DNA of 64,000 nt from Megaleporinus macrocephalus (taxonomy: Eukaryota; Chordata; Actinopteri; Characiformes; Anostomidae), in NCBI GenBank assembly GCA_021613375.1, contig CM038716.1, forward strand, positions 13,091,274-13,155,273, given 5' to 3'. This document shows, piece by piece, positions 1-11,490 of the stretch. Numbering within the stretch: the stretch's first letter is position 1; the number at the start of each line of letters is the position of its first letter. The notes below the pieces were generated by a model. That model saw only the letters and a program-made list of their open reading frames with translations. It was not told the DNA's origin and did no database searches. Made by a program: the position numbers and the translations under genes.

Positions 1-249
1 CTAGCTAACATTAGCTAACTAGCACTGCTAGCTGAACTGAGTAATATAAGATGTAGAATCATAAACACAAATAAATCTCCAGCACATCCAACATAAACAA
101 AACAAACCTGAACAAAACCATATTTAAGTTTAATAAACTTTCTGAACTGTGACCTACCTCTGCTGTGTAGGAGCTCTGCTGCTGTCAGTTGGTGGAGATG
201 TCCGTTGGTCTCGCGCTGAATTTGAATTAGTGCCGGTTCTGTGTTCCTC

Positions 250-517
250 CGCGGATCTGGACCGGAGAAAACCCGGATCTGGACCGGATCCGCATAACGA
301 CTCTAAACTACATACGGAATCTGACTCCGCTTTGAAATCGTACTGAAGATGTGAAATGAAGCGTTTACCGGATTTATCATCAGTAAACCGGATCTTAGAG
401 TCTTGAACCGAACACGCAGCGGACCCGGTCCGAATCCGCATAACGGTTGTGACTGCTGCGCGGATCTGGCCCGGAGAAAACCCGGATCTGGACCGCAGAA
501 AACCCGGATCTGGAACG
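250..517. repeat. GC-rich short direct repeats, CpG-rich
   Basis: A short phrase, cggatctggaccggagaaaa, recurs near 251-290 and 460-515 in slightly different forms, with ccgcataacg-type spacers. The flanking 520-860 sequence is also CpG-rich and has several gcgcg words. This could be the CpG-rich start of a gene, but no TATA box, convincing signal-peptide or splice-bounded ORF is visible. The small ORFs here overlap on both strands and are not supported as genes. Confidence 0.45.
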
Positions 518-1754
518 GAGTCGTCAGCTATGTGGGAAGATTCGCGAGCGCGCGGGAGGAGTTAGAGTGTGCACGAAGAGTGAGTTGGTAATATCTGAGC
601 GCGAGCAGAGTAAATACGAGAGAGCACGTTTATATTTTGTGTGAAAATCCGTGAGTTCTGCGTGAATCTTGACTTTTGAGAGTAAAATAACGTCATACTT
701 CATATCTTTCACCTCGCGCTCGAGTTTTCACATCACTGTGACGCCTGGAGGACACGGCGCTGTTCGCCGGGTGAACGTTCCGGTGATGGGTTGAGAGTGA
801 GCGCGGCGTTCACTCTAGCTAGCGCTGCCTCTCCCGCGTACAGATATCACACTCTTTACGAGCTGAGTAAGATCTGTTCTTGTGTTCTGTGACCTGTATT
901 AGTCTGAATGACAGCATTAATCAGAATCTCTCCGTCACGGTGTGAAGACACACCCAGTTAGCCTAGCTAGCTACAGTACAAGCTCGAGCTCCAGTCGGAG
1001 TAGGACCCCCGCGCCACCTTCACTGCTAGCATCCCGTCATTGTAGCTGGTTTACTTCACCACACTGAGACACGCTGAGGCTAAAGTTCTGAAACACAACA
1101 GCATTTCCTCTCCTCTCCCTCTCCTCTCTTTTAAACTCCATCCCCACGCTCCTCTAGAGCTCTGTTCTTTTCTCCAGAGAAAGAAAAGAATCCATAAAGA
1201 GACAAAGTCTCCATGTTTCTACCAGCAGGACCTGCCAGGAGTAGAAATTAGCTAGCTAAGCTAACGCTAGCTAACGCTACTGAAAAAGCCGGCTGTGACA
1301 GAATTCAGAAAATCACTAACAGTAAAAGTTCTGTATGTAGAAGAGAGAGTCAAATATTAAACTAAAACTAATAATAACTTCTGATAGCTGACTACTTCCC
1401 AAGATTAGCAGGTAGCCAAGGTAGCATTTCTTTAGTTGTTGTGGAAGAAAATGAAATATTGATTGGAAATAAATAATAATAGTACTAATTTAAAACTGAT
1501 CAGTTTAATTACTCCTAAAAAAACATTAAAAACATTAAGAACATTCTAAAAATCTAATTTGATAGATAATTCTTAATTTATTCTCTTGAAATAAACTTTA
1601 ATATTAGATCTAAACTTAGGACTAAATGAACTCTGGGAGATTTCAGCATTTATTTTGATATGTCCAACTCAAATAATCACTTAAATCATATTCAGAGATT
1701 TTATTCATGCTGTATATCTTTTTATTATTGTGAGATTTACAAAGACACTGAGTG

Positions 1755-1917
1755 TAGAGACTGCACAGGTAGAGGCAGTCTCTGACTGAGGCAGTCTCTG
1801 ACTCTGAGTCTGTGTAGAAAGTGATGAGGTGGAGGGTGTAGCAGGAGAGCTGGTTGGTGTTCAGGTGAGGAGGAGGCCCTGATGGTTAGTCCTCCACCAG
1901 CATTCAGCAGTTTATAA
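1755..1917. repeat. Dispersed repeat with gaggcagtctctgactg units
   Basis: The phrase agactgcacaggtagaggca followed by repeats of gaggcagtctctgactg recurs at 10355-10391, 33815-33975 and 63520-63800. The 63.3-64.0 kb copy is the longest and shows that this is part of an interspersed element rather than a feature of the gene family. No coding potential is visible. Confidence 0.7.
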
Positions 1918-2533
1918 ATATATAACTATAATTCTATATTCATACACACTTCCTGTAAAATCATCTGCTCTGAGATTTGAACTTTTAACTTATAACGAAA
2001 TATTAGACCATAATTTACATTATTTACATATTTATTCTATTATTATTTTATTATCTGGATATTAATTCTATGCTGGTTTCATTCTGGAGATTCACATTAT
2101 TATCATTTCAATCTGGAGGTAAATTTTATTGTTATTTTATTCTGAGAGATATTTCAATTTACCTTCATGCATATTATTAATTGATTATTGATTATGAATA
2201 TTTATCTGATACATAAAACTGTATTCACATTATTTTACTATATATAAATATAGATTTCATTTTAATGTACATTCTGAATATTATTATATTAAAATTAAAT
2301 TCATACATATTTTTAATAGTGATGTTATTATAACTTCATTTGGATTATCACATGTATGATAATTAAATTATTAATATGATCATATTATAATATTCATAAT
2401 AGATATGAATGTTGTTCCAGTATTAGAACTTTATTACAGCTGTGAGTTTGATCTACAACACAAACCACACAAGAGAAAACTGCTCACCAACATAAAAGAA
2501 CCAACTCTGATCAATTTCCGTCCACTAGAGATC

Positions 2534-2617
2534 TTATTATATGATATTATATTATGTTATATTATATTATATTAAATTAATTATATATTATATCATATTA
2601 TATTATATTATATTATT
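2534..2617. repeat. AT-rich (ATATT)n tract, copy A
   Basis: Imperfect pentanucleotide tract. In copies B, D and E the same tract lies inside a predicted 5'UTR intron. Here it directly follows cgtccactagagatct, because the distal promoter and non-coding first exon have been deleted. The deletion junction falls at the edge of the tract. Confidence 0.7.
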
Positions 2618-2690
2618 AGTAGCTAGTGAAGAACTTAAAGTACATACTGAATAATTTACAGTAGATACTGAATTACTGGTTGTTGGTAAA

Positions 2691-2761
2691 TGACGTCATG
2701 TGACTGTGTTTGTATATGAACTGTTATATATGCAGAAGAATCTGATCTGCAGGTCATGTGA
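2691..2761 (+). promoter_or_regulatory. Proximal CRE and two M-box-like sites, copy A
   Basis: A perfect CRE palindrome TGACGTCA (2691-2698) overlaps a TCATGTGA M-box/E-box (2696-2703). A second TCATGTGA lies at 2754-2761. The same arrangement occurs upstream of the ATG in all four copies with a 5' end. CREB/ATF and MITF/TFE-type factors bind such sites (established knowledge). Use here is inference. Confidence 0.45.
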
Positions 2762-2807
2762 CTGAACCCAGTGCTTAATTAGAGAATGTACTAGAAGTTG
2801 TTCCACC

Positions 2808-3640
2808 ATGAGATGTTTAAAGAATGCTTTGTGGCTCCATCACTGTAAAGCTGAGATCCAGTACAGCTCTCTGATCCTCACAGGTGAGCAGTGACATCAT
2901 CACGTTGCTGTAACGTTTGTTTTCTGTTGTTTCTGCAGTGACTGGAACATCAGCCTCTGATAGCGACGCTAGAGACGCCCCACGTACGGGTGACCAGCCG
3001 GCCGGTGTCAACGGTAACCCTGGACCCGTAACTGTGTGGAGCTCCTGGCGGCCGCCGCAGTGCAACTCCAGCTCCTCCTGCTCATCATCATGTAGCAGTT
3101 CCTCCACTGGGGAGAGCTCAGCACCAGCTTCTCCTGCTCCACAGCTATGTAGCGTGGAAGAGGCTGAGTGCTCGCCAGCTCCCCCTAGCTACAGGTCAAC
3201 ACCCTGAACAGGAGGACGCCATGGTGATGGATCTGATGACCCAGTTTGTAGGACTGCAGATTAGGCCACATGTCCCAGCATCCTCTTCACCACAGCCAGA
3301 GGGCAGCACTAACACTGTGTGTGGGATCTCAGCTGTCCTCCAGACGTCCACAGTTCCCACCGATCTGTCTTCCCTGCAGGAGACACAGCAGGCAGAGGGC
3401 TCCGTTACCTGCAATCAACAGGTAGCACCTGCTCCAAAGACCTCGTCTCCTGCATCCACCACGTCCCGGAAGAGAAAGCTGGACGCTTTAGAAGAGGACG
3501 ACTCAGATCACGCAGGCAGTCCTCCGAACAGACCACGACTCTCCTCCAATGACGAGAGTCGTAAACAAAAGAGGACTTTCAGCGTATCTGAGTCAGCTGA
3601 TGAGGAGGAACCTCCCAGGAACAAGAGGAGAACAGGCTGA
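2808..3640 (+). pseudogene. Copy A of the five-copy nuclear-protein family, broken
   Basis: Exon 1 runs from ATG 2808 to 2883. It is followed by a GT-AG intron (2884-2938, 55 nt) and exon 2. Without splicing, the reading frame stops four codons into the intron. With splicing it stays open only to a stop at 3205-3207 (114 aa), because a segment present in copy E, from the first DLTAQF motif to the second module, is deleted and the frame shifts. The rest of the usual C-terminus survives in another frame from ATG 3221 to 3640 (139 aa), including the DLMTQFVGLQ motif and the basic KRKL, RPRL and NKRR clusters. The distal promoter is also missing. It is probably a pseudogene, though either piece could be expressed. 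Confidence 0.7.
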
Positions 3641-4025
3641 TGAGGACCAGAGATGACCGGTCAGTAACAACAGTAACCCTGGACCCGTGACTGTGTCCTC
3701 CTCATCATCATCCAGCAGTTCCTCCACTGGGGACAGCTCAGCACCTGCTTCTCCTGCTCCTAATGTGTGTAGCATGGAAAGTTTGGAGTGCTCGCCAGCT
3801 CCCCCTAGCTGCAGTTCATCAAAAACGAACGTGAACGAAAGTGGACTGCCAGAGGATCTGAGGCTGCTGATGAGGAGGAACCTCCCAGCAAGAAGAGGAG
3901 GAGAACCACAGACTGGTGAAGACCAGAGACGATGGCCTCTCCCCTTCCAGCCCTTCATTCCCTGTCCATCCCTTTCCCCCCTACATGAGACTGTTCCATC
4001 CTTTCTCATGTCTGTAAATATTGTA
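3641..4025 (+). other. 3' region of copy A with a degenerate coding module
   Basis: After the stop, the NPGPVT box, the Ser-rich linker, the CSPAPPS segment and the terminal ADEEEPPSKKRRR-like tail (near 3866-3919) recur as an out-of-frame echo of the coding region. The same echo follows B, C, D and E. It therefore predates the duplications and is probably 3'UTR or an alternative last exon. Confidence 0.6.
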
Positions 4026-4031
4026 AATAAA
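4026..4031 (+). terminator. Polyadenylation signal, copy A
   Basis: AATAAA within tattgtaaataaacttgttc. The identical context occurs at the end of all five copies. Confidence 0.7.
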
Positions 4032-4104
4032 CTTGTTCAGGGAGGTTCGGTGTGAAGCGCCTGATTGGTCTACAAACACAAAGCTAGACATCTGATTGGC
4101 TCCT

Positions 4105-4690
4105 CTTACAAACAGGAAGTTCACTCAAGTGAGAGATTAGTCACTTCTTCTAAACTCAATATCAGTGAGTCTGCTTTCAGTTTACTGGGTCTGTACTTCT
4201 CAGTGACGTACCAACACAGTTCTACTCAAGCATACTTGGTTAATACTCACGAGTACACAGAAGAGTATGTAAGAGTATGTTGTACTTAATCATTTGATCA
4301 GATCTACTGAAGAAAAGTAGAAGTAAATATTCTCGTCCTGCACAGAACAGCATCCAGTACAATATTAGTTTAGTTATTTAGATTTATAAACATTTATAAA
4401 GACTAGAACTATGTTCCTTATCCTGAGTATGTCTTGTTTATGTTTATGAGTATCCACTGGTGAGTATACTTAAAGTAGAAGTAGTTAAAGTTCTAATTGA
4501 AGTAGAACAAATAAAATCTAAATCCAAACCCAGTCATATACCTTAACGAGCAGAAATAAGATAGAAGTAGTAAATTATAAGTATTATGTTCATTTAAAGT
4601 AAAGTACGAGTATATTTTCAGTTTAGATACTACTGAACGAGTATTGTACTGAGAGAGTACTTAAAAGAGTACTAAGAGTCTAAACTAAAA
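4105..4690 (-). mobile_element. MITE-like element, copy in block A
   Basis: The start, cttacaaacaggaagttcac, matches the reverse complement of the end of the element at 32287-33016. The interior matches too (for example ctttcagtttac and gtacttctcagtga). It is shared by A, C (18199-18765) and E (36740-37320) but absent after B and D. It lies downstream of the polyadenylation site. The short ORF it contains is conserved only because the copies are recent. Confidence 0.6.
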
Positions 4691-4730
4691 ACTAACAGTA
4701 TATGACGTGCAGACAAACCCATCTCTCTCT

Positions 4731-4882
4731 GAACGCTGGTAAGACTGTGGGGTCCTGTAGGAGTGGAAGTACAAGGTGGGTGTTTCTAATAAAGTGGCCA
4801 GCTAGTTGGAGTACAAGGTAAGTGTTTCTATTAAAGTGGTCAACTACTCAAAACACAAGGTTGATGTTTATATTAAAGGGGC
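4731..4882. repeat. Minisatellite of about 43 bp with ataaagtggccag core
   Basis: About three to four units with the core gtgtttctaataaagtggcc. The same array recurs after copy C at 19041-19274. This core is common in teleost intergenic DNA (established knowledge). Confidence 0.65.
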
Positions 4883-5006
4883 CAGTTTGCCCCCCAGCAC
4901 CACCGTCAGCTAGCTTTACCACTGCTAACGCTATCTTAGCCTTTCTTAATCCTAGTCCTGAAAGCACACTGCCCTCTACAGTTTAGAGCATGTCCTGCTG
5001 TAAACA

Positions 5007-7785
5007 CTGTATTAACTCAGTAAGGTGGTGTTAATGATCAGATTAGTTGATCAGGTATGTGTTGAAGCAGGTGAAGCGCTGTATTAACTCAGTAAGGTGG
5101 TGTTAATGATCAGATTAGTTGATCAGGTATGTGTTGAAGCAGGTGAAGAGCTGTATTAACTCAGTAAGGTGGTGTTAATGATCAGATTAGTTGATCAGGT
5201 AAGTGGGGAGCAGGTAAAGCGCTGTATTAACTCAGTAAGGTGGTGTTAATGATCAGATTAGTTGATCAGGTAAGTGGGGAGCAGGTAAAGCGCTGTATTA
5301 ACTCAGTAAGGTGGTGTTAATGATCAGATTAGTTGGATCAGGTATGTGTTGAAGCAGGTAAAGCGCTGTATTAACTCAGTAAGGTGGTGTTAATGATCAG
5401 ATTAGTTGATCAGGTATGTGGGAAGCAGGTGAAGCGCTGTATTAACTCAGTAAGGTGGTGTTAATGATCAGATTAGTTGATCAGGTATGTGGGAAGCAGG
5501 TGAAGCGCTGTATTAACTCAGTAAGGTGGTGTTAATGATCAGATTAGTTGATCAGGTATGTGGGAAGCAGGTGAAGCGCTGTATTAACTCAGTAAGGTGG
5601 TGTTAATGATCAGATTAGTTGATCAGGTATGTGGGAAGCAGGTGAAGCGCTGTATTAACTCAGTAAGGTGGTGTTAATGATCAGATTAGTTGATCAGGTA
5701 TGTGGGAAGCAGGTGAAGCGCTGTATTAACTCAGTAAGGTGGTGTTAATGATCAGATTAGTTGATCAGGTATGTGGGAAGCAGGTGAAGCGCTGTATTAA
5801 CTCAGTAAGGTGGTGTTAATGATCAGATTAGTTGATCAGGTATGTGGGAAGCAGGTGAAGCACTGTATTAACTCAGTAAGGTGGTGTTAATGATCAGATT
5901 AGTTGATCAGGTATGTGTTGAAACAGGTGAAGCGCTGTATTAACTCAGTAAGGTGGTGTTAATGATCAGATTAGTTGATCAGGTATGTGGGAAGCAGGTG
6001 AAACGCTGTATTAACTCAGTAAGGTGGTGTTAAACATCAGATTAGTTGATCAGGTATGTGTTGAAGCAGGTGAAGCGCTGTATTAACTCAGTAAGGTGGT
6101 GTTAATGATCAGATTAGTTGATCAGGTATGTGGGAAGCAGGTGAAGCGCTGTATTAAATCAGTAAGGTGGTGTTAGTGATCAGATTAGTTGGATCAGGTA
6201 TGTGGGAAGCAGGTGAAGCGCTGTATTAACTCAGTAAGGTTGTGTTAATGATCAGATTAGTTGATCAGGTATGTGGGAAGCAGGTGAAGCGCTGTATTAA
6301 CTCAGTAAGGTGGTGTTAATGATCAGATTAGTTGATCAGGTATGTGGAAAGCAGGTGAAGCGCTGTATTAACTCAGTAAGGTGGTGTTAATGATCAGATT
6401 AGTTGGATCAGGTATGTGGGAAGCAGGTGAAGCGCTGTATTAACTCAGTAAGGTGGTGTTAATGATCAGATTAGTTGATCAGGTATGTGGGAAGCAGGTA
6501 AAACGCTGTATTAACTCAGTAAGTTGGTGTTAATGATCAGATTAGTTGATCAGGTATGTGTTGAAGCAGGTGAAGCGCTGTATTAACTCAGTAAGGTGGT
6601 GTTAATGATCAGATTAGTTGATCAGGTATGTGTTGAAACAGGTGAAGCGCTGTATTAACTCAGTAAGGTGGTGTTAATGATCAGATTAGTTGATCAGGTA
6701 TGTGGGAAGCAGGTGAAGCGCTGTATTAACTCAGTAAGGTGGTGTTAATGATCAGATTAGTTGATCAGGTATGAGGGAAGCAGGTGAAGCGCTGTATTAA
6801 CTCAGTAAGGTGGTGTTAATGATCAGATTAGTTGATCAGGTATGAGGGAAGCAGGTGAAGCGCTGTATTAACTCAGTAAGGTGGTGTTAATGATCAGATT
6901 AGTTGATCAGGTATGTGGAAAGCAGGTGAAGCGCTGTATTAACTCAGTAAGGTGGTGTTAATGATCAGATTAGTTGGATCAGGTATGTGGGAAGCAGGTA
7001 AAACGCTGTATTAACTCAGTAAGGTGGTGTTAATGATCAGATTAGTTGATCAGGTATGTGGAAAGCAGGTGAAGCGCTGTATTAACTCAGTAAGGTGGTG
7101 TTAATGATCAGATTAGTTGGATCAGGTATGTGGAAAGCAGGTGAAGCGCTGTATTAACTCAGTAAGGTGGTGTTAATGATCAGATTAGTTGATCAGGTAT
7201 GTGGGAAGCAGGTAAAACGCTGTATTAACTCAGTAAGTTGGTGTTAATGATCAGATTAGTTGATCAGGTATGTGTTGAAACAGGTGAAGCGCTGTATTAA
7301 CTCAGTAAGGTGGTGTTAATGATCAGATTAGTTGATCAGGTATGTGGGAAGCAGGTGAAGCGCTGTATTAACTCAGTAAGGTGGTGTTAATGATCAGATT
7401 AGTTGACCAGGTATGTGGGAAGCAGGTGAAGCGCTGTATTAACTCAGTAAGGTGGTGTTAATGATCAGATTAGTTGATCAGGTATGTGGGAAGCAGGTGA
7501 AGCGCTGTATTAACTCAGTAAGGTGGTGTTAATGGTCAGATTAGTTGATCAGGTATGTGGGAAGCAGGTGAAGCGCTGTATTAACTCAGTAAGGTGGTGT
7601 TAATGATCAGATTAGTTGATCAGGTATGTGGGAAGCAGGTGAAGCGCTGTACTAACTCAGTAAGGTGGTGTTAATGATCAGATTAGTTGATCAGGTATGT
7701 ATGAAGCAGGTGAAGCACTGTTTTAACTCAGTAAGGTGGTGTTAATGATCAGATTAGTTGATCAGGTATGTGGGAAGCAGGTGAA
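5007..7785. repeat. 71-bp minisatellite, about 39 units
   Basis: Head-to-tail array of a 71-72 bp unit running ctgtattaactcagtaaggt, then ggtgttaatgatcagattag, then ttgatcaggtatgtgggaag, then caggtgaagcg. Units are nearly identical, with a few variants (gtgttgaagc versus gtgggaagc, an extra g in ttggatcagg). Each unit has two TGATCA sites separated by gattagt. There are no gaps or unique spacers, so this is not a CRISPR array. No open frame runs through it. Confidence 0.95.
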
Positions 7786-9170
7786 ATCAGAGTCCAACCA
7801 TCTGCGTTTGATGGTCATGTCCCAAATCTCTCCGTACACACTAGAAAGTGCACGAAACAGATTAGCTAGTTTTATTTACAGTTTATTACTGAACGTAATG
7901 TTCAGTGTGTGTCTCTAGTGAACACTGTGATCTGGAGATTATTGCAGTTTTTCATTCATTGATTTACTGTTTATTTGTTTTACTTGAATTGCACAATTAA
8001 AAATGTTTTCAAAGCAAAAAGTGATAAATGCAATTAATGTAGATTAATTAACCACAGAGCATGTGATTTATTTAGATTGACAGCACTAGTAACAATTATT
8101 AAATAAATAAGAGATTATAAATAAAAAAGGTGATACAAAGATAAAATAACAGTTTTCTCTTCTTCAGTCTGCAGTTATGGAAGAGCTCAGATGTTGTTTG
8201 TTAAATCTGTTTGTGTGTGTATTGGTCTTTCAAACATGAATAATATCCCATAACTGGTTAATAAATGTTTAATTTTGTGTAAGTATATAATGATTTAAAT
8301 AATTGAAGGGAACTGAAAAAAAAGCATTACATTTTACACCCTTTATATTTTAGTGTACTGTAGGTTTAGTCTAGACTATATTCTTATGATAATTAGTCGA
8401 CTAAAACTAGACTAAATCTAAATCAGAACTTGCTGTCAAAAATAACACTGGTGGCCAGTTATTGGAATCACAAGGTAGGTGTTCCAGATCTTCGAAGAAC
8501 TTGGTCCAATACAAAGCGTGTACCAGGAACACATACATCACCCAGAAGAATACTTATTACTCTAGAGTGTTAGCTAACACTGCTACCCTTAACACAGCAG
8601 GGTTCCATTCCCAGCTCAGACAAGCTCTCCACTCTACACCAATGAAACGACTCCAATGCTTCATTCACCTCCATCCATAACATCATTATAATCTTTACTA
8701 TATGAAAGTTAACTTTCTAGAAATTAGTCAACAGTGTACCTGAAACTAACAAATCATGAGTTTAAGTGTGTTACACTAGCAGTACTTCCTATGAATCCTG
8801 TACTGACTACACTCTACAAGAGTATTCATGTAGAGTAACCAGTCCTCCTAGTGCTGCCTAGCAGAGCAGCTACAAGGATATTTCTGAGGTTCTGGTAACC
8901 CTGCACCGTGTAACAGCATTGGGTTTGGGGAAGCCAACCAAGGAGAGGGAGACGTCCCACAGAAAGACACTGCAGACCCAAAAAAATACAAGAAAAACCA
9001 ACGTATTAAACAGACCACCACACACAAACCACCCAATCACCCAATGTAATCCCACCCCACAAGACCCCAGCTATGTACAATCACAACCAAACACTCCACA
9101 AAGATACAATCATACATACATACATACAGCAGTTCTGGGTTTTGAGCATCTTAGCTCTGGAGCAGAGTTG
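7786..9170. other. Intergenic sequence without recognised gene
   Basis: AT-rich sequence from 7900 to 8450, then 8450-9170 with moderate base composition. Short ORFs occur on both strands (for example 8462-8680 and 8919-9182) without splice context or repeat-independent support. Near 8450-8490 is a degraded piece of the gtggccag repeat. Nothing else is supportable. Confidence 0.5.
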
Positions 9171-9208
9171 GTGCTGTGTTAAAGTGGGTTAAAATAAAAA
9201 CCAGTCCA

Positions 9209-9272
9209 GAATGCCAGATGGATGGACAGATGGTGGAAAGATGGATGGACAGATGGATGGATGGACAAACAA
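9209..9272. repeat. Degenerate (GGAT)n / ggaca microsatellite
   Basis: Repeated gatggatggacagatgg words. The sequence from 9273 to 9878 holds nothing I recognise apart from AT-rich stretches and a short TA run near 9853-9868. Confidence 0.6.
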
Positions 9273-9878
9273 ATGAAAGACCTCTGGACGCAGGACAGAC
9301 TCGGTCCTTGGGCTCCACAGTTTCCCCTCACACGCACAGCTTCAGACACCAAACATGATGAAGCTGGACGAGGAAACAGACCCCCTTAACTGAGCAGACA
9401 GAGTTTCTCAAGAAGGAGAACCACCAAAGAGGAGAGCATGTGCCAATCTGGTCACTCTCCCTACTTCCTTGTTGGCTCCCACTTTATACTCAAGCACACT
9501 GTTACCTCACTACAGACCCCCAGAGGCTGGGAGGAAGAAATGCAACCAAAACAACAACACTGGGAAACCCACTTTAGTTACATAAGCATGCATAATACCT
9601 TATAATGCCTGACATAAGTGCATATACAGTAGTTGCTCTTAGGTGGTTATAATAACATGCATAACATTTTATAAAGCAAGATTGTATGATTATATAATGT
9701 TAGAGTTCATAACACATTATTATATCCACTCATTAGACCACTATAAACATAATTATAGTTATATGGTACTATAACTGAGATCTGGTGTGATTCCTGTATA
9801 AACACATAGACACATTATAACAGTGTCCCCCAAAACAGCTTAAGTAACTATATCTATATATATATATAACTATATCTA

Positions 9879-10332
9879 CACTCACTGACCACTGTATCAG
9901 CTCCACTGACCATACAGGACATCCACTCACTGTCCACTGTATCAGCTCCACTGACCATACAGGACCTACACTCACTGTCCACTGTATCAGCTCCACTGAC
10001 CATACAGGACCTCCACTCACTGTCCACTGTATCAGCTCCACTGACCATACAGGAGCTACACTCACTGTCCACTGTATCAGCTCCACTGACCATACAGGAC
10101 CTCCACTCACTGTCCACTGTATCAGCTCCACTGACCTTACAGGAGCTACACTCACTGTCCACTGTATCAGCTCCACTGACCATACAGGACCTACACTCAC
10201 TGTCCACTGTATCAGCTCCACTGACCATACAGGACATCCACTCACTGTCCACTGTATCAGCTCCACTGACCATACAGGACATCCACTCACTGTCCACTGT
10301 ATCAGCTCCACTGACCATACAGGAGCTACACT
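9879..10332. repeat. 45-bp minisatellite, about 10 units
   Basis: Unit of 45 bp with the core gtatcagctccactgaccat followed by acagga and a variable pair. The unit length is a multiple of three, so the - strand gives open frames of 15-residue repeats (198 and 184 aa). I treat these as by-products. The core resembles a teleost interspersed repeat. The related phrase agtccagcagtgacact occurs near 61050. Confidence 0.9.
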
Positions 10333-10827
10333 TTGTCTGAATGTAAAAGCTTTTAGAGACTGCACAGGTAGAGGCAGTCTCTGACTCTGACACTTCCTGT
10401 AAAATCATCTGCTCTGAGATTTGAACTTTTAACTTATGAGGAATTATTTAATTAATTATTTACATTATTTACTTATTTATTCTATTATTATTTTATCATC
10501 TGGATATTAATTATATGCTGGTTTCATTCTGGAGATACGCTTTATTATCATTTTATTCTAAAAGATCTTTTATTTTACTTCATGCATATTATGAATTGTG
10601 AATTCAGTTCTTCAATCTGGACATTAATATCACATCTATACATAAAACTGTATTCACATTATTTTACTATATATAAATATCGATTACATTTTAATGTACA
10701 TTCTGAATATTATTATATTAAAATTAAATTAATACATATTTTTAATATTGATGTTATTATAACTTCATTTGGATTATTACATGTATGATAATTAAATTAT
10801 TAATATGATCATATTATAATATTTATA

Positions 10828-11013
10828 ATGGATATGAATGTTGTTCCAGTATTAGAACTTTATTACAGCTGTGAGTTTGATCTACAACACAAACCACACA
10901 AGAGAAAACTGCTCACTAACATAAAAGAACCAACTCTGATAAATTTCCGTCCACTGGAGATCTATAGAACCTTCAGAGCACCGGCTCGTGATGATGTCAC
11001 ATTGGGGACGTGA
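10828..11013 (+). other. Conserved 61-aa upstream ORF, copy B
   Basis: Open frame beginning MDMNVVPVLELYYSCEFDL and ending ...DDVTLGT. It is retained in D (23438-23623) and, from its second Met, in E (34507-34686). Block A keeps the first two-thirds. The few differences between A and B in the shared part are silent (ata/atc, ctg/cta, act/acc), while D has two conservative replacements. The predicted distal promoter overlaps its 3' end. It may be an upstream ORF, an exon, or simply unselected sequence. I do not recognise the peptide. Confidence 0.25.
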
Positions 11014-11050
11014 TGTCATCAGCGAACATTCCATCCTCAGAGTTTATTTA
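10992..11050 (+). promoter_or_regulatory. Distal promoter of copy B
   Basis: Two CRE-like TGATGTCA sites (10992-10999 and 11011-11018) lie 19 bp apart. About 25 bp further on is a TATA-like tttattta (11043-11050), so transcription would start near 11075. A purine-rich leader follows, then a strong donor GTAAGT at 11164 and possible acceptors ending at 11418 or 11434. That gives a 5'UTR intron spanning the (ATATT)n tract. Copies D and E have the same layout and A has lost it. Confidence 0.5.
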
Positions 11051-11169
11051 ACCCCTGCGTCGTTTACCAGATCTTCATTTCTGAACTTCCGTCTGAAGAA
11101 GAAACATTTCCTTCTGAGACCCAACAGTTCAGTTCACATCACCTTCTAACAGCATAAGTATAAGTAAGT

Positions 11170-11300
11170 ATATTATTATATTATATTATATTTTATTATA
11201 TTATATTTTATTATATTATGTTATATTATATTATATTATATTATATTATATTATATTATATTATATTATATTATATTATATTTTATTATATTATATTATT
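11170..11300. repeat. (ATATT)n tract, copy B
   Basis: Nearly pure pentanucleotide tract inside the predicted 5'UTR intron. Its length differs between copies (about 131 bp here, 105 in D, 70 in E). Confidence 0.85.
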
Positions 11301-11373
11301 AGTAGCTAGTGAAGAACTTAAAGTACATACTGAATAATTTACAGTAGATACTGAATTACTGGTTGTTGGTAAA

Positions 11374-11443
11374 TGACGTCATGTGACTGTGTTTGTATAT
11401 GAACTGTTATATATGCAGAAGAATCTGATCTGCAGGTCATGTG
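11374..11443 (+). promoter_or_regulatory. Proximal CRE and M-box-like sites, copy B
   Basis: TGACGTCA at 11374-11381, overlapped by TCATGTGA, with a second TCATGTGA near 11437. These lie 50-120 bp before the start codon. They could serve as an alternative proximal promoter or as an intronic enhancer. Confidence 0.4.
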
Positions 11444-11490
11444 ACTGAACTCAGTGCTTAATTAGAGAATGTACTAGAAGTTGTTCCACC

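Larger units (their letters stand above)
895..4890. repeat. Paralogous block A (segmental duplication)
   Basis: This block is a close copy of 32240-37330 (block E). The shared order is a gctagctaac-rich left part, a dispersed repeat near 1755, AT-rich sequence, the gene copy, its polyadenylation site, and an inverted MITE-like segment. Block A lacks the transposon that sits at 32287-33016 in block E. It also lacks the distal promoter and the internal coding segment that block E retains. The duplication is direct. Identity looks high by eye, with scattered substitutions and small indels. 895-1750 holds no gene that I can see. Confidence 0.8.

Noticed and set aside
5007..7785. CRISPR-like regular array
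   Set aside because: No unique spacers. The whole unit repeats, and the DNA is eukaryotic.
9769..10365. - strand 198-aa repetitive ORF
   Set aside because: Arises from a 45-bp minisatellite whose unit is a multiple of three.
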